Source: CAYSBE01 sp046309355
Lineage (GTDB): Bacteria; Bacteroidota; Bacteroidia; UKL13-3
Assembly (NCBI GenBank): GCA_046309355.1
Contig: JBKCPL010000023.1
Location: forward strand, 24,097-88,096
Reading direction: 5' to 3'
Length of the DNA: 64,000 bases
Shown here: piece after piece, positions 17,389 to 26,742 of the stretch
Layout of the letters: each line of letters opens with the position of its first letter
How positions within the stretch are numbered: position 1 is the stretch's first letter
Program-made: the position numbers and the translations under genes
Notes under the pieces: model-generated
The model's database searches: none
Told to the model about the DNA's origin: nothing
The model's input: the letters and a program-made list of their open reading frames with translations, nothing else

Positions 17389-18846
17389 TTATAAGTTATC
17401 AAGTGTATCTTTTACCAATTTATTGGCCAGTTTAGGGTCAGCCTTGCCTTTGCTAAGTTTCATCACTTCGCCCATAAATAAGCCTATAAGTGACGTTTTA
17501 CCATTTTTGTATTCGGTTACTTTTTCAGGGTATCTGGATACGGCTTCATTCACTAGTTCCTGCAAAGTATCTGAGTTTTGCTCCTGCATCAGGTTTAAGC
17601 TCTCGGCCAGTTCGGCTGCTGACTTATGATGCTCATTAAGCATAGCCGGGAAAAGCCGCTGAGCAGCAGCCGAATGACTTAATTTTCCGGCATCAATCAG
17701 TTCTATAATCTCAGCAATTTTAGAGGGCTGCAATACAAAATCACGAATATCAAGCGCTTGTTCATTTAGGTATCCTTTAATATGAACCATTAACCAGTTG
17801 GCTGCTGCTTTTACGTGCGATGTATGTTTGAGCAGTGTTTCAAAGTACTCGGCTATATCACGACTTTCGGTAAGCACTGCGGCATCGTATTCATTTAACC
17901 CATACTGGAGTGTAAATTTGTTAAACAATTCTTTGGGCAAAGCGGGCATTTGAGCCTTCACCCCGTCAATAAACGATTGTGTAATATGCAAAGGGGGCAA
18001 ATCAGGTTCAGGAAAATAGCGGTAATCGCTGGCTCCTTCCTTGGTACGCATAACAATCGTTGTGCCTTTCATGGCATCAAACGTGCGCGTTTCCTGGTAT
18101 ATCTTTCCGTTATCTTCGAGTGTTTCAATTTGCCGTTTAATTTCAAAATCAATGGCACGCTGTACATTGCGAATAGAATTCATGTTTTTCACTTCCACCT
18201 TGGTTCCAAAAGCTTCTGCTCCCTTCAATCGTACTGAAACGTTTGCATCGCAACGCATCGAGCCCTCTTCCATATTTCCATCACAAATTTCGAGGTAGCG
18301 AACAAGCCTGCGTATTTCTGTTAAATACTGATAAGCTTCTTCACCGGTTCGTATATCGGGTTGCGAAACGATTTCGATAAGTGGAGTTCCAGCGCGGTTG
18401 TAGTCAATGAGGGTATCGTACACGTCCTGATCATGCATACTTTTTCCGGTATCCTCCTCCATGTGAATGCGTGTAAGTCCGATGCGCTTCTCAGTTCCGT
18501 CTTTGAGTTTTATATCTACAAAACCGTTTCGGCAAATGGGTGTGGTATCCTGTGAAATCTGGTAGCCTTTGGGCAAATCGGCATAAAAATAGTTTTTGCG
18601 TGCGTAGTAATTAAACTCTGAAATATCGCAGTTCAGCGCAAGGCCTATTTTAATTGCATTATGCACAGCCTGTCGGTTGTGAACGGGCAGAGTTCCGGGG
18701 TGACCAAGCGATACCGGACTTACCTGTGTATTGGGCATTGCACCATATTCAGTTGCATCACTGCTAAAGGCTTTGCTGCGTGTAAGCATTTGGGCGTGAA
18801 CCTCCAGTCCTATAACGGCTTCGTATTTTGAGTAATCAATCTGCAT
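17389..18846 (-). CDS. gatB: Aspartyl/glutamyl-tRNA amidotransferase subunit B
   Basis: GatB is the kinase and tRNA-binding subunit of the GatCAB complex, which converts mischarged Glu-tRNA-Gln and Asp-tRNA-Asn. The 485-residue product begins with YEAVIGLEVHAQ and has YFYADLPKGYQISQ, HMEEDTGKS and the C-terminal YqeY-like tail domain. The longer frame upstream to 18924 is not used in the family, and the ATG at 18846 gives the standard N-terminus. gatA and gatC are not nearby. Confidence 0.95.
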   Translation of the reverse strand: MQIDYSKYEAVIGLEVHAQMLTRSKAFSSDATEYGAMPNTQVSPVSLGHPGTLPVHNRQAVHNAIKIGLALNCDISEFNYYARKNYFYADLPKGYQISQDTTPICRNGFVDIKLKDGTEKRIGLTRIHMEEDTGKSMHDQDVYDTLIDYNRAGTPLIEIVSQPDIRTGEEAYQYLTEIRRLVRYLEICDGNMEEGSMRCDANVSVRLKGAEAFGTKVEVKNMNSIRNVQRAIDFEIKRQIETLEDNGKIYQETRTFDAMKGTTIVMRTKEGASDYRYFPEPDLPPLHITQSFIDGVKAQMPALPKELFNKFTLQYGLNEYDAAVLTESRDIAEYFETLLKHTSHVKAAANWLMVHIKGYLNEQALDIRDFVLQPSKIAEIIELIDAGKLSHSAAAQRLFPAMLNEHHKSAAELAESLNLMQEQNSDTLQELVNEAVSRYPEKVTEYKNGKTSLIGLFMGEVMKLSKGKADPKLANKLVKDTLDNL

Positions 18847-18933
18847 AATGTGTATAAGTGCGGGCAAAAATAGGTCATTTTTTAATGAAAACAGACCATG
18901 TTTTACTGCCGGTAAAACGTGCATTTACATGGT

Positions 18934-19881
18934 TCACAGCGAGGCTAGGTAGGCATTCACATTATTCTCAATGCGTGATTCGATATGCGAATAATCGCCT
19001 CGCTCAAACTGCCTGCCTGTAATATGCTCGTACAATTCGATGTACCGGTTTGTAATACTTTCCACAAACTCGTCCGACATGTCGGGCTGAATTTGTCCTT
19101 CTTTGCCTTGAAATCCATTTTCAATCAGCCACTGCCGAACAAATTCCTTGGATAGTTGGCGCTGTTGCTGATCTTTATTCTGTATAGCCTCGTAGGTATC
19201 TTTATAAAAATACCTGGACGAATCGGGAGTGTGAATTTCATCAATGAGGTAGATGGTATCACCATTTTTACCAAATTCATATTTGGTATCGACCAGGATC
19301 AGGTTTTGCTTCTCCGCAATCGTTTTCCCCTGCTGATACAAGGCGTGTGTGTACTTTTCAAGCGTTACATAATCAGCTTCGCTCACTAGTCCCTGCTTCA
19401 GTATTTCATCACGCGAAATATCTTCATCATGTCCGTGGCTGGCCTTAATAGTCGGTGTAATAATGGGCTCCGGGAAAGGGTCATTTTCGCGCATGCCATC
19501 CGGCATGTGTACACCACAAATGGTACGTTTACCCGATTTGTATTCGCGCCAGGCATGGCCTGAGAGATAACCACGAATAACCATTTCTACTTTAAGTGCA
19601 TGGCAGGCAATACCTACTGTAACATTAGGGTCGGGGCTGGCCAGTTTCCATACCGGAACTAGTTGGGCTGCCTGATCCAGAAAGTAAGATGCAATCTGAT
19701 TAAGAACCTGCCCTTTGTAGGGAATTGCACGTTTTAAAACCACATCAAATGCCGAAATTCTGTCGCAGGCAATCATCACTAGCCATTGGTCTTTGATGTA
19801 ATACACATCACGAACTTTACCTCGGTAAAAATTTTTCTGATGCTTAAAAAAGTAGTGCGTGGATACTAATGCATTTTCCAT
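18934..19881 (-). CDS. purC: SAICAR synthetase
   Basis: PurC ligates aspartate to CAIR in purine synthesis. The 315-residue protein has YRGKVRDVY, ISAFDVVL, GYLSGHAWREY and the substrate loop LVDTKYEFG, the pattern of the larger stand-alone form found in Bacteroidota and yeast. Its ATG overlaps the phoH stop by one base (TAATG), so translation is coupled. Confidence 0.95.
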   Translation of the reverse strand: MENALVSTHYFFKHQKNFYRGKVRDVYYIKDQWLVMIACDRISAFDVVLKRAIPYKGQVLNQIASYFLDQAAQLVPVWKLASPDPNVTVGIACHALKVEMVIRGYLSGHAWREYKSGKRTICGVHMPDGMRENDPFPEPIITPTIKASHGHDEDISRDEILKQGLVSEADYVTLEKYTHALYQQGKTIAEKQNLILVDTKYEFGKNGDTIYLIDEIHTPDSSRYFYKDTYEAIQNKDQQQRQLSKEFVRQWLIENGFQGKEGQIQPDMSDEFVESITNRYIELYEHITGRQFERGDYSHIESRIENNVNAYLASL

Positions 19882-20855
19882 TATTCAACTGGGTGTTCAG
19901 GGTTATTGTAGTGATCGTAAGCTTTGATGATGTCCTTCACTAATCTGTGTCGAACTACATCTTCAAAGGTGAGGTACGTAAAATTTATGCCTTTAATAGC
20001 GTGAAGAATATTAACCGCTTTGAGCAAGCCGGATTGAGTTCTTCTGGGCAAATCAATCTGCGTCAGATCTCCTGTGATGATGAATTTAGCATGCGGACCC
20101 ATGCGAGTTAAAAACATTTTCAGCTGCAAATCGGTTGCATTTTGGGCTTCATCCAGTATGACGTATGCATTATCAAGAGTACGGCCGCGCATAAAGGCCA
20201 TAGGAGCTATTTCAATAACGCGGGTTTCTATATACTGCTTCAATTTATCGGGAGCAATCATGTCGTCAAGTGCATCGTAAAGCGGTCTTAGGTAGGGATC
20301 TATTTTCTCTTTCAAATCACCCGGTAAAAAACCCAGATTTTCGCCCGCTTCTACAGCCGGACGGGCAAGAATAATGCGCTTGATTTCTTTATTTTTCAGT
20401 GCACGAACAGCCAACGCAACGGCTGTGTAGGTTTTACCGGTACCGGCCGGACCGATAGCAAAAACCACATCGTTTTTTTCAACCATGTCCACCATCACCC
20501 GCTGATTTGGTGATTTCACTTTGATGACTTTGCCGCCATTTCCGTATAAAATAATGTCGTTTTCAGAAACAGTGCCTGATAAGTCAGAGTCTGGCGACAA
20601 CTTACGCCCTTCGGCTAAAGCCTCGAGCTGAACTTCTTTAATACTCCCGTATTGTTTGATATGTTCAGAAATGGCGTGAACAATGGCAGCCAGTTTTGCT
20701 ATTTTGGTATTTTCACCAGTTACCAGTAAGCTAGATCCCCTTGCCACTATTTTTAGCTCAGGAAATTTGCCCTGCAGTACTTTGAGGTTTTTATTCATAA
20801 CCCCCAGCAAAGCTGTCGGGTCAATGTCTTCAATTACGATTTCTTTGTTTTGCAA
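19881..20855 (-). CDS. PhoH-family ATPase
   Basis: The 324-residue protein has an N-terminal KH-like region (to about residue 85) and a P-loop domain with GPAGTGKT and the Walker B YVILDEAQN, the standard PhoH/PhoL layout. PhoH-like proteins are linked to RNA metabolism; in some species they lie next to ybeY, which is not seen here. It is transcribed with purC, sharing a base. Confidence 0.93.
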   Translation of the reverse strand: MQNKEIVIEDIDPTALLGVMNKNLKVLQGKFPELKIVARGSSLLVTGENTKIAKLAAIVHAISEHIKQYGSIKEVQLEALAEGRKLSPDSDLSGTVSENDIILYGNGGKVIKVKSPNQRVMVDMVEKNDVVFAIGPAGTGKTYTAVALAVRALKNKEIKRIILARPAVEAGENLGFLPGDLKEKIDPYLRPLYDALDDMIAPDKLKQYIETRVIEIAPMAFMRGRTLDNAYVILDEAQNATDLQLKMFLTRMGPHAKFIITGDLTQIDLPRRTQSGLLKAVNILHAIKGINFTYLTFEDVVRHRLVKDIIKAYDHYNNPEHPVE

Positions 20856-20948
20856 GCGGTTATCCGTTTAGTTGTGTCATTTACGGTACAAACGTACGAT
20901 TTTGTTTATATGTGAAGTCAAAACTAATGTATTTTAGCCACAAAATTA

Positions 20949-21749
20949 GTGAACCCATTCCCAGTGCAAGCACCCGGCATCAGCATTATCTCCGACTATG
21001 GCTATGGCAGCAGCTATTTAGCATCACTACGGGCCGTATTGCACCGGAGTTTTTCGCCTGTATGGCTAGAAGACGTGGCCCATCAGCTGCGTCTGGGCGA
21101 TGTTAAGCATGCAGCGTATCTTTATAATACAACGGTTAAACATTATCCGGAAAATACGATTCACCTGATTGCTGTTGATTGCAGTCCAATTAAATACACG
21201 CATATATGCGTTATACAGCAGCACAATCAGTGGCTGATAGCTTATAAAAACGAATTGCTTTCGCACCTGCAACTTCATGCTGATGCACGGTATGCAGAGT
21301 GGCCTGTGAACCGCTTTTCGTTTCATCCTACATTTTCAGAACTAAGTTTGTTTCCCGAAATAATAGGTTTTATTCTGGCTAACTCCATTGAATTTAGCCC
21401 AATGCCCGAAATCGCTTCATCGGTAAATTCCGAACGATTGATGGGAAATATGTTAAGAGGCAAAGTAGTACACGTAGATGCAGCAGAAAATATAATCAGC
21501 GACATTACCCTCGATGAGTTTACCCATGCCCATGAAACGAATGGCCTGGGTAAGTTCATGATTTTATACAGACGTAAGGAAAAAATCAATCGCATACTCC
21601 ATCATTATGACGATTTGCAAACGGGAGAATCGCTCGCATTTTTCAATTCCAGCGGATACCTGGAAATATCACAAAATATGGGGAATGCGTCTTCTCTGTT
21701 GGGTTTAAAAACGGGCGATACAGTAATTATTGAATTTTATGATAAATAG
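20949..21749 (+). CDS. Divergent SAM hydroxide adenosyltransferase (DUF62) homologue
   Basis: The 266-residue protein aligns by pattern with the DUF62 family, which hydrolyses or halogenates SAM: ISIISDYGYGSSYLASLRAV corresponds to the TDFG-type start, YPENTIHLIAVD to the strand before the usual PGVG or NSEA motif, and the last 80 residues to the barrel (GKVVHVDAAENIISDI). The conserved DNG(I/F)FS motif is replaced by a KNELLSHL stretch, so key SAM contacts may be lost. The start is GTG. It overlaps the monooxygenase gene by 11 bases. Confidence 0.72.
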   Translation: MNPFPVQAPGISIISDYGYGSSYLASLRAVLHRSFSPVWLEDVAHQLRLGDVKHAAYLYNTTVKHYPENTIHLIAVDCSPIKYTHICVIQQHNQWLIAYKNELLSHLQLHADARYAEWPVNRFSFHPTFSELSLFPEIIGFILANSIEFSPMPEIASSVNSERLMGNMLRGKVVHVDAAENIISDITLDEFTHAHETNGLGKFMILYRRKEKINRILHHYDDLQTGESLAFFNSSGYLEISQNMGNASSLLGLKTGDTVIIEFYDK

Positions 21750-22035
21750 AATTGTACGTATGTCGTTCGAACCGGATAAAGTGAATGAATTTGTAGATTT
21801 ATTTAATGCCAGTAAACACAAAATAGCTGCGTTTCCGGGTTGCACATCACTTAAACTTCTGCGCGATGCAAACGAAGAACAGGTTTTTTTTACATACAGC
21901 ACATGGGAGTCGCAGGAGCATCTTGATGCATACCGAAAGTCTGATTTATTTAAGCAGGTGTGGTCGCGTACACGTGCACTGTTTAATTCTAAACCAATGG
22001 CATGGTCAACGCTGGTAACCGATAATGTAAAATGA
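21739..22035 (+). CDS. Antibiotic biosynthesis monooxygenase (ABM) domain protein
   Basis: The 98-residue protein is a single dimeric ferredoxin-like ABM domain: IVRMSFEPDKVNEFVDLF, then FPGCTSLKLLRD and the YSTWESQEHLDAYRKS segment. Family members include quinol monooxygenases and heme-degrading proteins; the true substrate is unknown. The ATG at 21739 sits inside the previous gene's last codons and the stop overlaps the LysM gene by four bases, so the three are coupled. Confidence 0.85.
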   Translation: MINRIVRMSFEPDKVNEFVDLFNASKHKIAAFPGCTSLKLLRDANEEQVFFTYSTWESQEHLDAYRKSDLFKQVWSRTRALFNSKPMAWSTLVTDNVK

Positions 22036-22829
22036 AGTATCTAATCACATTCTGTTTCATTCATCTTCTTGTACTAGGTTGGGCAAAAACAACCGACTCC
22101 CTTACAGTTAAAATCATAAACGGTAAACGATTTATCGTTCATCGTGTTGATGCAGGTCAAACTGCTATGGCCGTTACTCGAAGATATTCTATTACATTGA
22201 CCGAATTAATTAAACACAACCCACACATAAAGCCCGATAAACTAAAAAAAGGAGAATTGGTTTACATACCGGTTTCAGATAGCTTGAGCTCCGGTGTTAC
22301 GGCTGAATCCAGCGTTGACAAACTAAATACGCATGCCAATGCCGAAGCCGAAAAATCGACACTGATAACCAGGCATACTGTTCAAGCAGGTGAAACCCTC
22401 ACTAAAATTGCACAGAAATACAAGTTAAGTATGGCTGATATAATCCGTTGGAATAGCCTTCGTGACAATAAAATAGAAATAGGTCAAGTGCTGATAGTAA
22501 ATGAATCGGCTGCACGCCCGCCCTATAAAGCGTGGAATAAACCCAGTCAACCATTACCTGATGAACGACCCCAAATACCAACTGAGCGCATTACTGAACA
22601 ATACCTAAATATACAGGTTGTGGAAGGTGACCGAATTATGCTGAACAGATTGCCACATCCGGCATTTGTTATTCTTGAATTTACAGAAGATTCAATCACT
22701 AAACTAGTGGAGCTGAAAGAGGCTAACGTGAACCTACCCCATCAAACTATAACTATTGGAAGAGACCTTTTAAAAGGCTGGGGAATTCACTACTACGACC
22801 AACGTGTGTTGATAAAACTTGCCGAGTAA
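22032..22829 (+). CDS. Secreted protein with two LysM domains
   Basis: The 265-residue protein has a signal peptide (about 1-18) and two LysM repeats, at about 36-80 (HRVDAGQTAMAVTRRYSI) and 116-157 (HTVQAGETLTKIAQKYKL). They probably bind peptidoglycan. A C-terminal stretch of about 80 residues is a small beta-rich domain I do not recognise. No catalytic domain is visible. It overlaps the ABM gene by four bases and converges with the MscS gene. Confidence 0.85.
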   Translation: MKYLITFCFIHLLVLGWAKTTDSLTVKIINGKRFIVHRVDAGQTAMAVTRRYSITLTELIKHNPHIKPDKLKKGELVYIPVSDSLSSGVTAESSVDKLNTHANAEAEKSTLITRHTVQAGETLTKIAQKYKLSMADIIRWNSLRDNKIEIGQVLIVNESAARPPYKAWNKPSQPLPDERPQIPTERITEQYLNIQVVEGDRIMLNRLPHPAFVILEFTEDSITKLVELKEANVNLPHQTITIGRDLLKGWGIHYYDQRVLIKLAE

Positions 22830-22831
22830 CG

Positions 22832-24460
22832 CTATTCGGTCGTGTTGTTTATGTTAAACCTAGGTGCTTTATACGCCATATTACGGTATTGCTCAGGAAT
22901 GGTAGTCTGATTTCCATCGCGCAGCGATGTGTAGGCGGGCGACATTATCTCAATACCATTTTCGTTAAACGTATCTTGTATGTGTGAGTGAAGCGAAGAA
23001 TAAATCTGCTGCATGTTTGCAGGAAATTCGGTATACGCATTCAACTGATACGTTACATAATAATCATCAAGACTTAGTTGAAACACAAAAGGGCTTTGCT
23101 TAGTACTTAACCCTTCCGTTCGCTGTGCTGCCAATAAAAGCGCATGTTCGACACTTTTCCAGGGCACATCGTAACCGATAGTTACCGTTGTATGTAATAT
23201 AAGTCCCTCCTGAGACGCAAAGGCTGAATAATTAGTAACCGAGCCGCTTAATATAGACGAGTTAGGTATAGTAATGGATTCATTTTTTATAGTACGAATA
23301 CGTGTAACCAGCATCGTTTTTTCGATTACATCACCAGTCAGTTCACCCACTTTTATACGGTCGCCCGGCTTAAACGGCCGCATGTAGGTAATAACGAGGC
23401 CGGCTATCAGGTTAGTTATAGCCGATGATGAACCCAACGACAACAGCAATCCTAAAAATACACTTACACCCTGAAATGCAGGGCTACCCGAACCCGGCAG
23501 GTAAGGGAATACCACTACCAGCGTAAACGCATAAAGTAAAAAACGAACGATATTGAATGTAGGTCTGGCCCAATCGGGGTGAAATCCGCTCAATACTATT
23601 TTTTCAGTCTCCAGCTGATCGCTGATGTATCTTACTATACGGATTACAAATCGCATAATGAACCACACGATAAGAATGGTAAATAAATTGGGAACAAATG
23701 ACCAGATGGCCTGTATAATCTGGCGAGCCGGTGTAAGCGTCCAATCAATAATCAAAACGGTTACCTGTTCGGTTTCGGGAAACACGGCAAACATAAATGG
23801 AAGTGAGGCATACGTTGTAACCACTATCAGCAAAATGCGGATCAAACGTAACAAGCGCATGGTGTAGAGCACCTGCGTTTGTGGAGTTAGCCATTGATTT
23901 TCTCCGATACGAATACCGTTTGCCCATGATTCGCGGGTTTTGAACAAGCGGGTAGTAAACAATTTAAAAAGCGTGTTAATACCATAAATGATGGCGAGCA
24001 GAAAGCATGCAATGGCAGCCAGTTTTAGTAAACGTAAAAATAGATTCTCAAAGCTGTGTTGTTCTGTCTGGTAGTGAAGTGCAGCAGCTATTTTTGTACA
24101 GTACAGTTCAGCCAGCTGCTTGCGTGTTAGGCCTTCATGTGCGGCATCAAAATCACTAACCACCATCAGTACGGTAGAATTATCGTATAGCAGTTCGGTT
24201 ACCGATTGCTGTTCAGAAACAGTAAGCTGATCGGGACGAAATAAGCCACGTTCGTAAATTTGAATAAGACGTTTGCCAATAGCCTGGCTGCGGTCTTCGG
24301 CATTTAGCTGACTAATGGGACTGTTAACGCTAAATACCGTGTCACCCATAAAGATGACTGGCGCAGCGTATGCAGTATCGTTGGCTGCATGTACCGTTGG
24401 TATCAGGCTAAAAACCGACAAAACAAAGGCAACGTATCGTATAAACAAGTGATTAATCAT
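22832..24460 (-). CDS. MscS-family mechanosensitive channel
   Basis: The 542-residue protein has a signal peptide, a periplasmic stretch, and at least four membrane segments before the conserved pore and beta domain: LGLLLSLGSSSAITNLIAGLV, then YMRPFKPGDRIKVGELTGDV and ITIPNSSILSGSVTNYS. This is the MscS core with an N-terminal extension, seen in many Bacteroidota. It releases solutes on membrane tension. It converges with the LysM gene two bases away. Confidence 0.92.
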   Translation of the reverse strand: MINHLFIRYVAFVLSVFSLIPTVHAANDTAYAAPVIFMGDTVFSVNSPISQLNAEDRSQAIGKRLIQIYERGLFRPDQLTVSEQQSVTELLYDNSTVLMVVSDFDAAHEGLTRKQLAELYCTKIAAALHYQTEQHSFENLFLRLLKLAAIACFLLAIIYGINTLFKLFTTRLFKTRESWANGIRIGENQWLTPQTQVLYTMRLLRLIRILLIVVTTYASLPFMFAVFPETEQVTVLIIDWTLTPARQIIQAIWSFVPNLFTILIVWFIMRFVIRIVRYISDQLETEKIVLSGFHPDWARPTFNIVRFLLYAFTLVVVFPYLPGSGSPAFQGVSVFLGLLLSLGSSSAITNLIAGLVITYMRPFKPGDRIKVGELTGDVIEKTMLVTRIRTIKNESITIPNSSILSGSVTNYSAFASQEGLILHTTVTIGYDVPWKSVEHALLLAAQRTEGLSTKQSPFVFQLSLDDYYVTYQLNAYTEFPANMQQIYSSLHSHIQDTFNENGIEIMSPAYTSLRDGNQTTIPEQYRNMAYKAPRFNINNTTE

Positions 24461-24481
24461 ACTGCAATATACAACTTACAC

Positions 24482-26578
24482 TCACGAAATTCGGCTCCAG
24501 CGAGATTGACGTGTATATGCCTCAAAATACAGCTTAAGTTTACTATGTATCGGACTAGCCAATTCCGGATCTGTGGCTATGATGTGTCGCGCTGCCTCAC
24601 GTGCGGCTTGTAACACGAGTTGGTCTTTGGCCAAATCGGCAATGCGTAAATCAAGCACACCACTTTGCTGTGTGCCTTCCAGCTCGCCCGGACCACGTAG
24701 CTTTAAATCAATTTCAGCAATCTCGAAACCGTTGTTGGTATCGCACATGGTTTTCATACGCAATTTTGCATCGTTTCCAAGCTTGTAGCCTGTCATCAGT
24801 ATGCAATAGCTTTGTTCAGCACCACGCCCTACCCTGCCACGCAGCTGATGCAACTGCGACAGACCAAAACGTTCGGCACTTTCAATAATCATAACACTTG
24901 CATTGGGTACATTTACACCTACTTCAATAACTGTAGTCGCCACCATAATATGTGCTTCTCCACTAACAAAACGCTGCATCTCGCGGTCTTTGTCGGCCGT
25001 TTTCATTTTCCCGTGTACCATACATATCTGATACTGTGGTTGAGGAAATAATTTTTGAATTTCATCAAATCCCTGCTGCAAATTCATGTAATCCATCTTC
25101 TCACTTTCTTCTATGAGGGGATATACAATATATATCTGTCTGCCTCTGGCTATTTGTTCCCGCATAAATCCGATTACGCGCAAACGGTTACTTTCAAACC
25201 TGTGTTCTGTTTTTATAGGCTTACGGCCTGCAGGTAATTCATCAATTACCGACACATCCAAATCGCCATAAAGAGTCATAGCCAGAGTTCGGGGTATGGG
25301 TGTAGCTGTCATAACCAGCACATGTGGCGGATAGTTATTTTTCTTCCACAACTTCGCGCGTTGCTCAACACCGAAACGGTGCTGTTCATCAATAACTGCA
25401 AGTCCCAGATTTTGAAATTGCACAACCTCTTCTATCAAGGCATGTGTACCAATGAGAAAGTGTATAGAACCCGATGCGATACCGGCTAATATTTCTTTAC
25501 GCACCTTTGTAGTGGTGGAACCTGTTAGCAAAGCTATATTCAGCGGCATATCGCCTAGTAGTTTAGTAATCGTTTCAAAATGTTGTTGTGCCAGAATTTC
25601 GGTAGGTGCCATCATACATGCCTGAAATCCATTATCGATAGCCATGAGCATACACATCAGTGCTACTACTGTTTTTCCGCTGCCAACATCGCCTTGCAGC
25701 AGCCTATTCATTTGCTTACCCGATTTTACATCGGCACGAATTTCTTTGAGTACTCGTTTTTGTGCCTGTGTGAGTTCAAACGGCAAATACCGGTTATAAA
25801 ATGTATTAAATGCTGCTCCTATTTTCTCGAGTCGGATGCCGTTGTATACACTTGCACGTGCATGTTTGTACCGAAGCAACCGCAGTTGAATAAAAAATAA
25901 TTCCTCAAACTTCAAGCGCTTTTCGGCTTCGGCCAGCATGCTGTGAGAAGAAGGGAAATGTATTTGAATAAATGCTTCCTGACGAGGCATTAATTTTTGT
26001 ACCTGCAACAAATCAGCGGGCAGGTTTTCTATCATACTAAATTCAGGATGGGTAACTAGCGCGTGGGTTAATTTCATGAGCGTACGTGTATCGAGCGTTT
26101 TAGCCCTCATACGCTCAGTAATACTATACATCGGCATTATGTTCAGGTACTTTTTATCGGCTTCCTGCTCAGGATCATCCAGCGTTGGATGTGCCATATT
26201 AAATGTACGGTTGAATAAAGTAGGTTTGCCAAAAACCAGATACGTTTTATTTTCCTTCAATGCCTCTTTTACCCATTTTATTCCCTGAAACCACACCAGT
26301 TCCATTCGCCCGGTGCCGTCAGTAAGGTCGGCTACCAGGCGTTGACCGCGCTTTTGACCCAAAAGCCGGATATTGTTTACTTTGCCTTTTACCTGAACAT
26401 ACGCCATATCTTCACTTAACTCAGAAATGGAATGTATCTGAGAACGGTCGATGTGGCGGTACGGAAAGTGAAACAACAAATCGTGAAACGTAAAAATGCC
26501 TAACTCCTTTTTAAGCAATTCAGCACGGTTGGTGCCCACCCCTTTTAAGTACTCGATTGGCGTATCTAAAAATGCCAT
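24482..26578 (-). CDS. recG: ATP-dependent DNA helicase RecG
   Basis: RecG remodels stalled forks and Holliday junctions. The 698-residue protein has the N-terminal wedge/OB domain, Walker A LLQGDVGSGKTV, the RecG signature DEQHRFGVEQR, and helicase motifs QLHQLRGRVGRG and PGELEGTQQSG. The ATG at 26578 gives the family start; another ATG is three codons upstream. It lies 21 bases before mscS on the same strand. Confidence 0.96.
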   Translation of the reverse strand: MAFLDTPIEYLKGVGTNRAELLKKELGIFTFHDLLFHFPYRHIDRSQIHSISELSEDMAYVQVKGKVNNIRLLGQKRGQRLVADLTDGTGRMELVWFQGIKWVKEALKENKTYLVFGKPTLFNRTFNMAHPTLDDPEQEADKKYLNIMPMYSITERMRAKTLDTRTLMKLTHALVTHPEFSMIENLPADLLQVQKLMPRQEAFIQIHFPSSHSMLAEAEKRLKFEELFFIQLRLLRYKHARASVYNGIRLEKIGAAFNTFYNRYLPFELTQAQKRVLKEIRADVKSGKQMNRLLQGDVGSGKTVVALMCMLMAIDNGFQACMMAPTEILAQQHFETITKLLGDMPLNIALLTGSTTTKVRKEILAGIASGSIHFLIGTHALIEEVVQFQNLGLAVIDEQHRFGVEQRAKLWKKNNYPPHVLVMTATPIPRTLAMTLYGDLDVSVIDELPAGRKPIKTEHRFESNRLRVIGFMREQIARGRQIYIVYPLIEESEKMDYMNLQQGFDEIQKLFPQPQYQICMVHGKMKTADKDREMQRFVSGEAHIMVATTVIEVGVNVPNASVMIIESAERFGLSQLHQLRGRVGRGAEQSYCILMTGYKLGNDAKLRMKTMCDTNNGFEIAEIDLKLRGPGELEGTQQSGVLDLRIADLAKDQLVLQAAREAARHIIATDPELASPIHSKLKLYFEAYTRQSRWSRIS

Positions 26579-26728
26579 ACCCTGCAAGTATACGATTTAT
26601 CCTAAATTCATAAATCGAACCTATGATATAAGGTACTGATCTAGGTAACAGCCACTGCGAAATGAATAGCCGCTAAGTTTATCTACTAATGGTGGAGAAA
26701 AAACACTTCTATTAAACATGCATAAGCA

Positions 26729-26736
26729 TAGGTTTG
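26729..26736 (+). promoter_or_regulatory. Promoter -7 box for the WG-repeat gene
   Basis: TAGGTTTG matches TAnnTTTG and lies seven bases before the ATG at 26743, so the mRNA may begin at or very near the start codon. The upstream -33 region is weak. Confidence 0.45.
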
Positions 26737-26742
26737 TATGCT

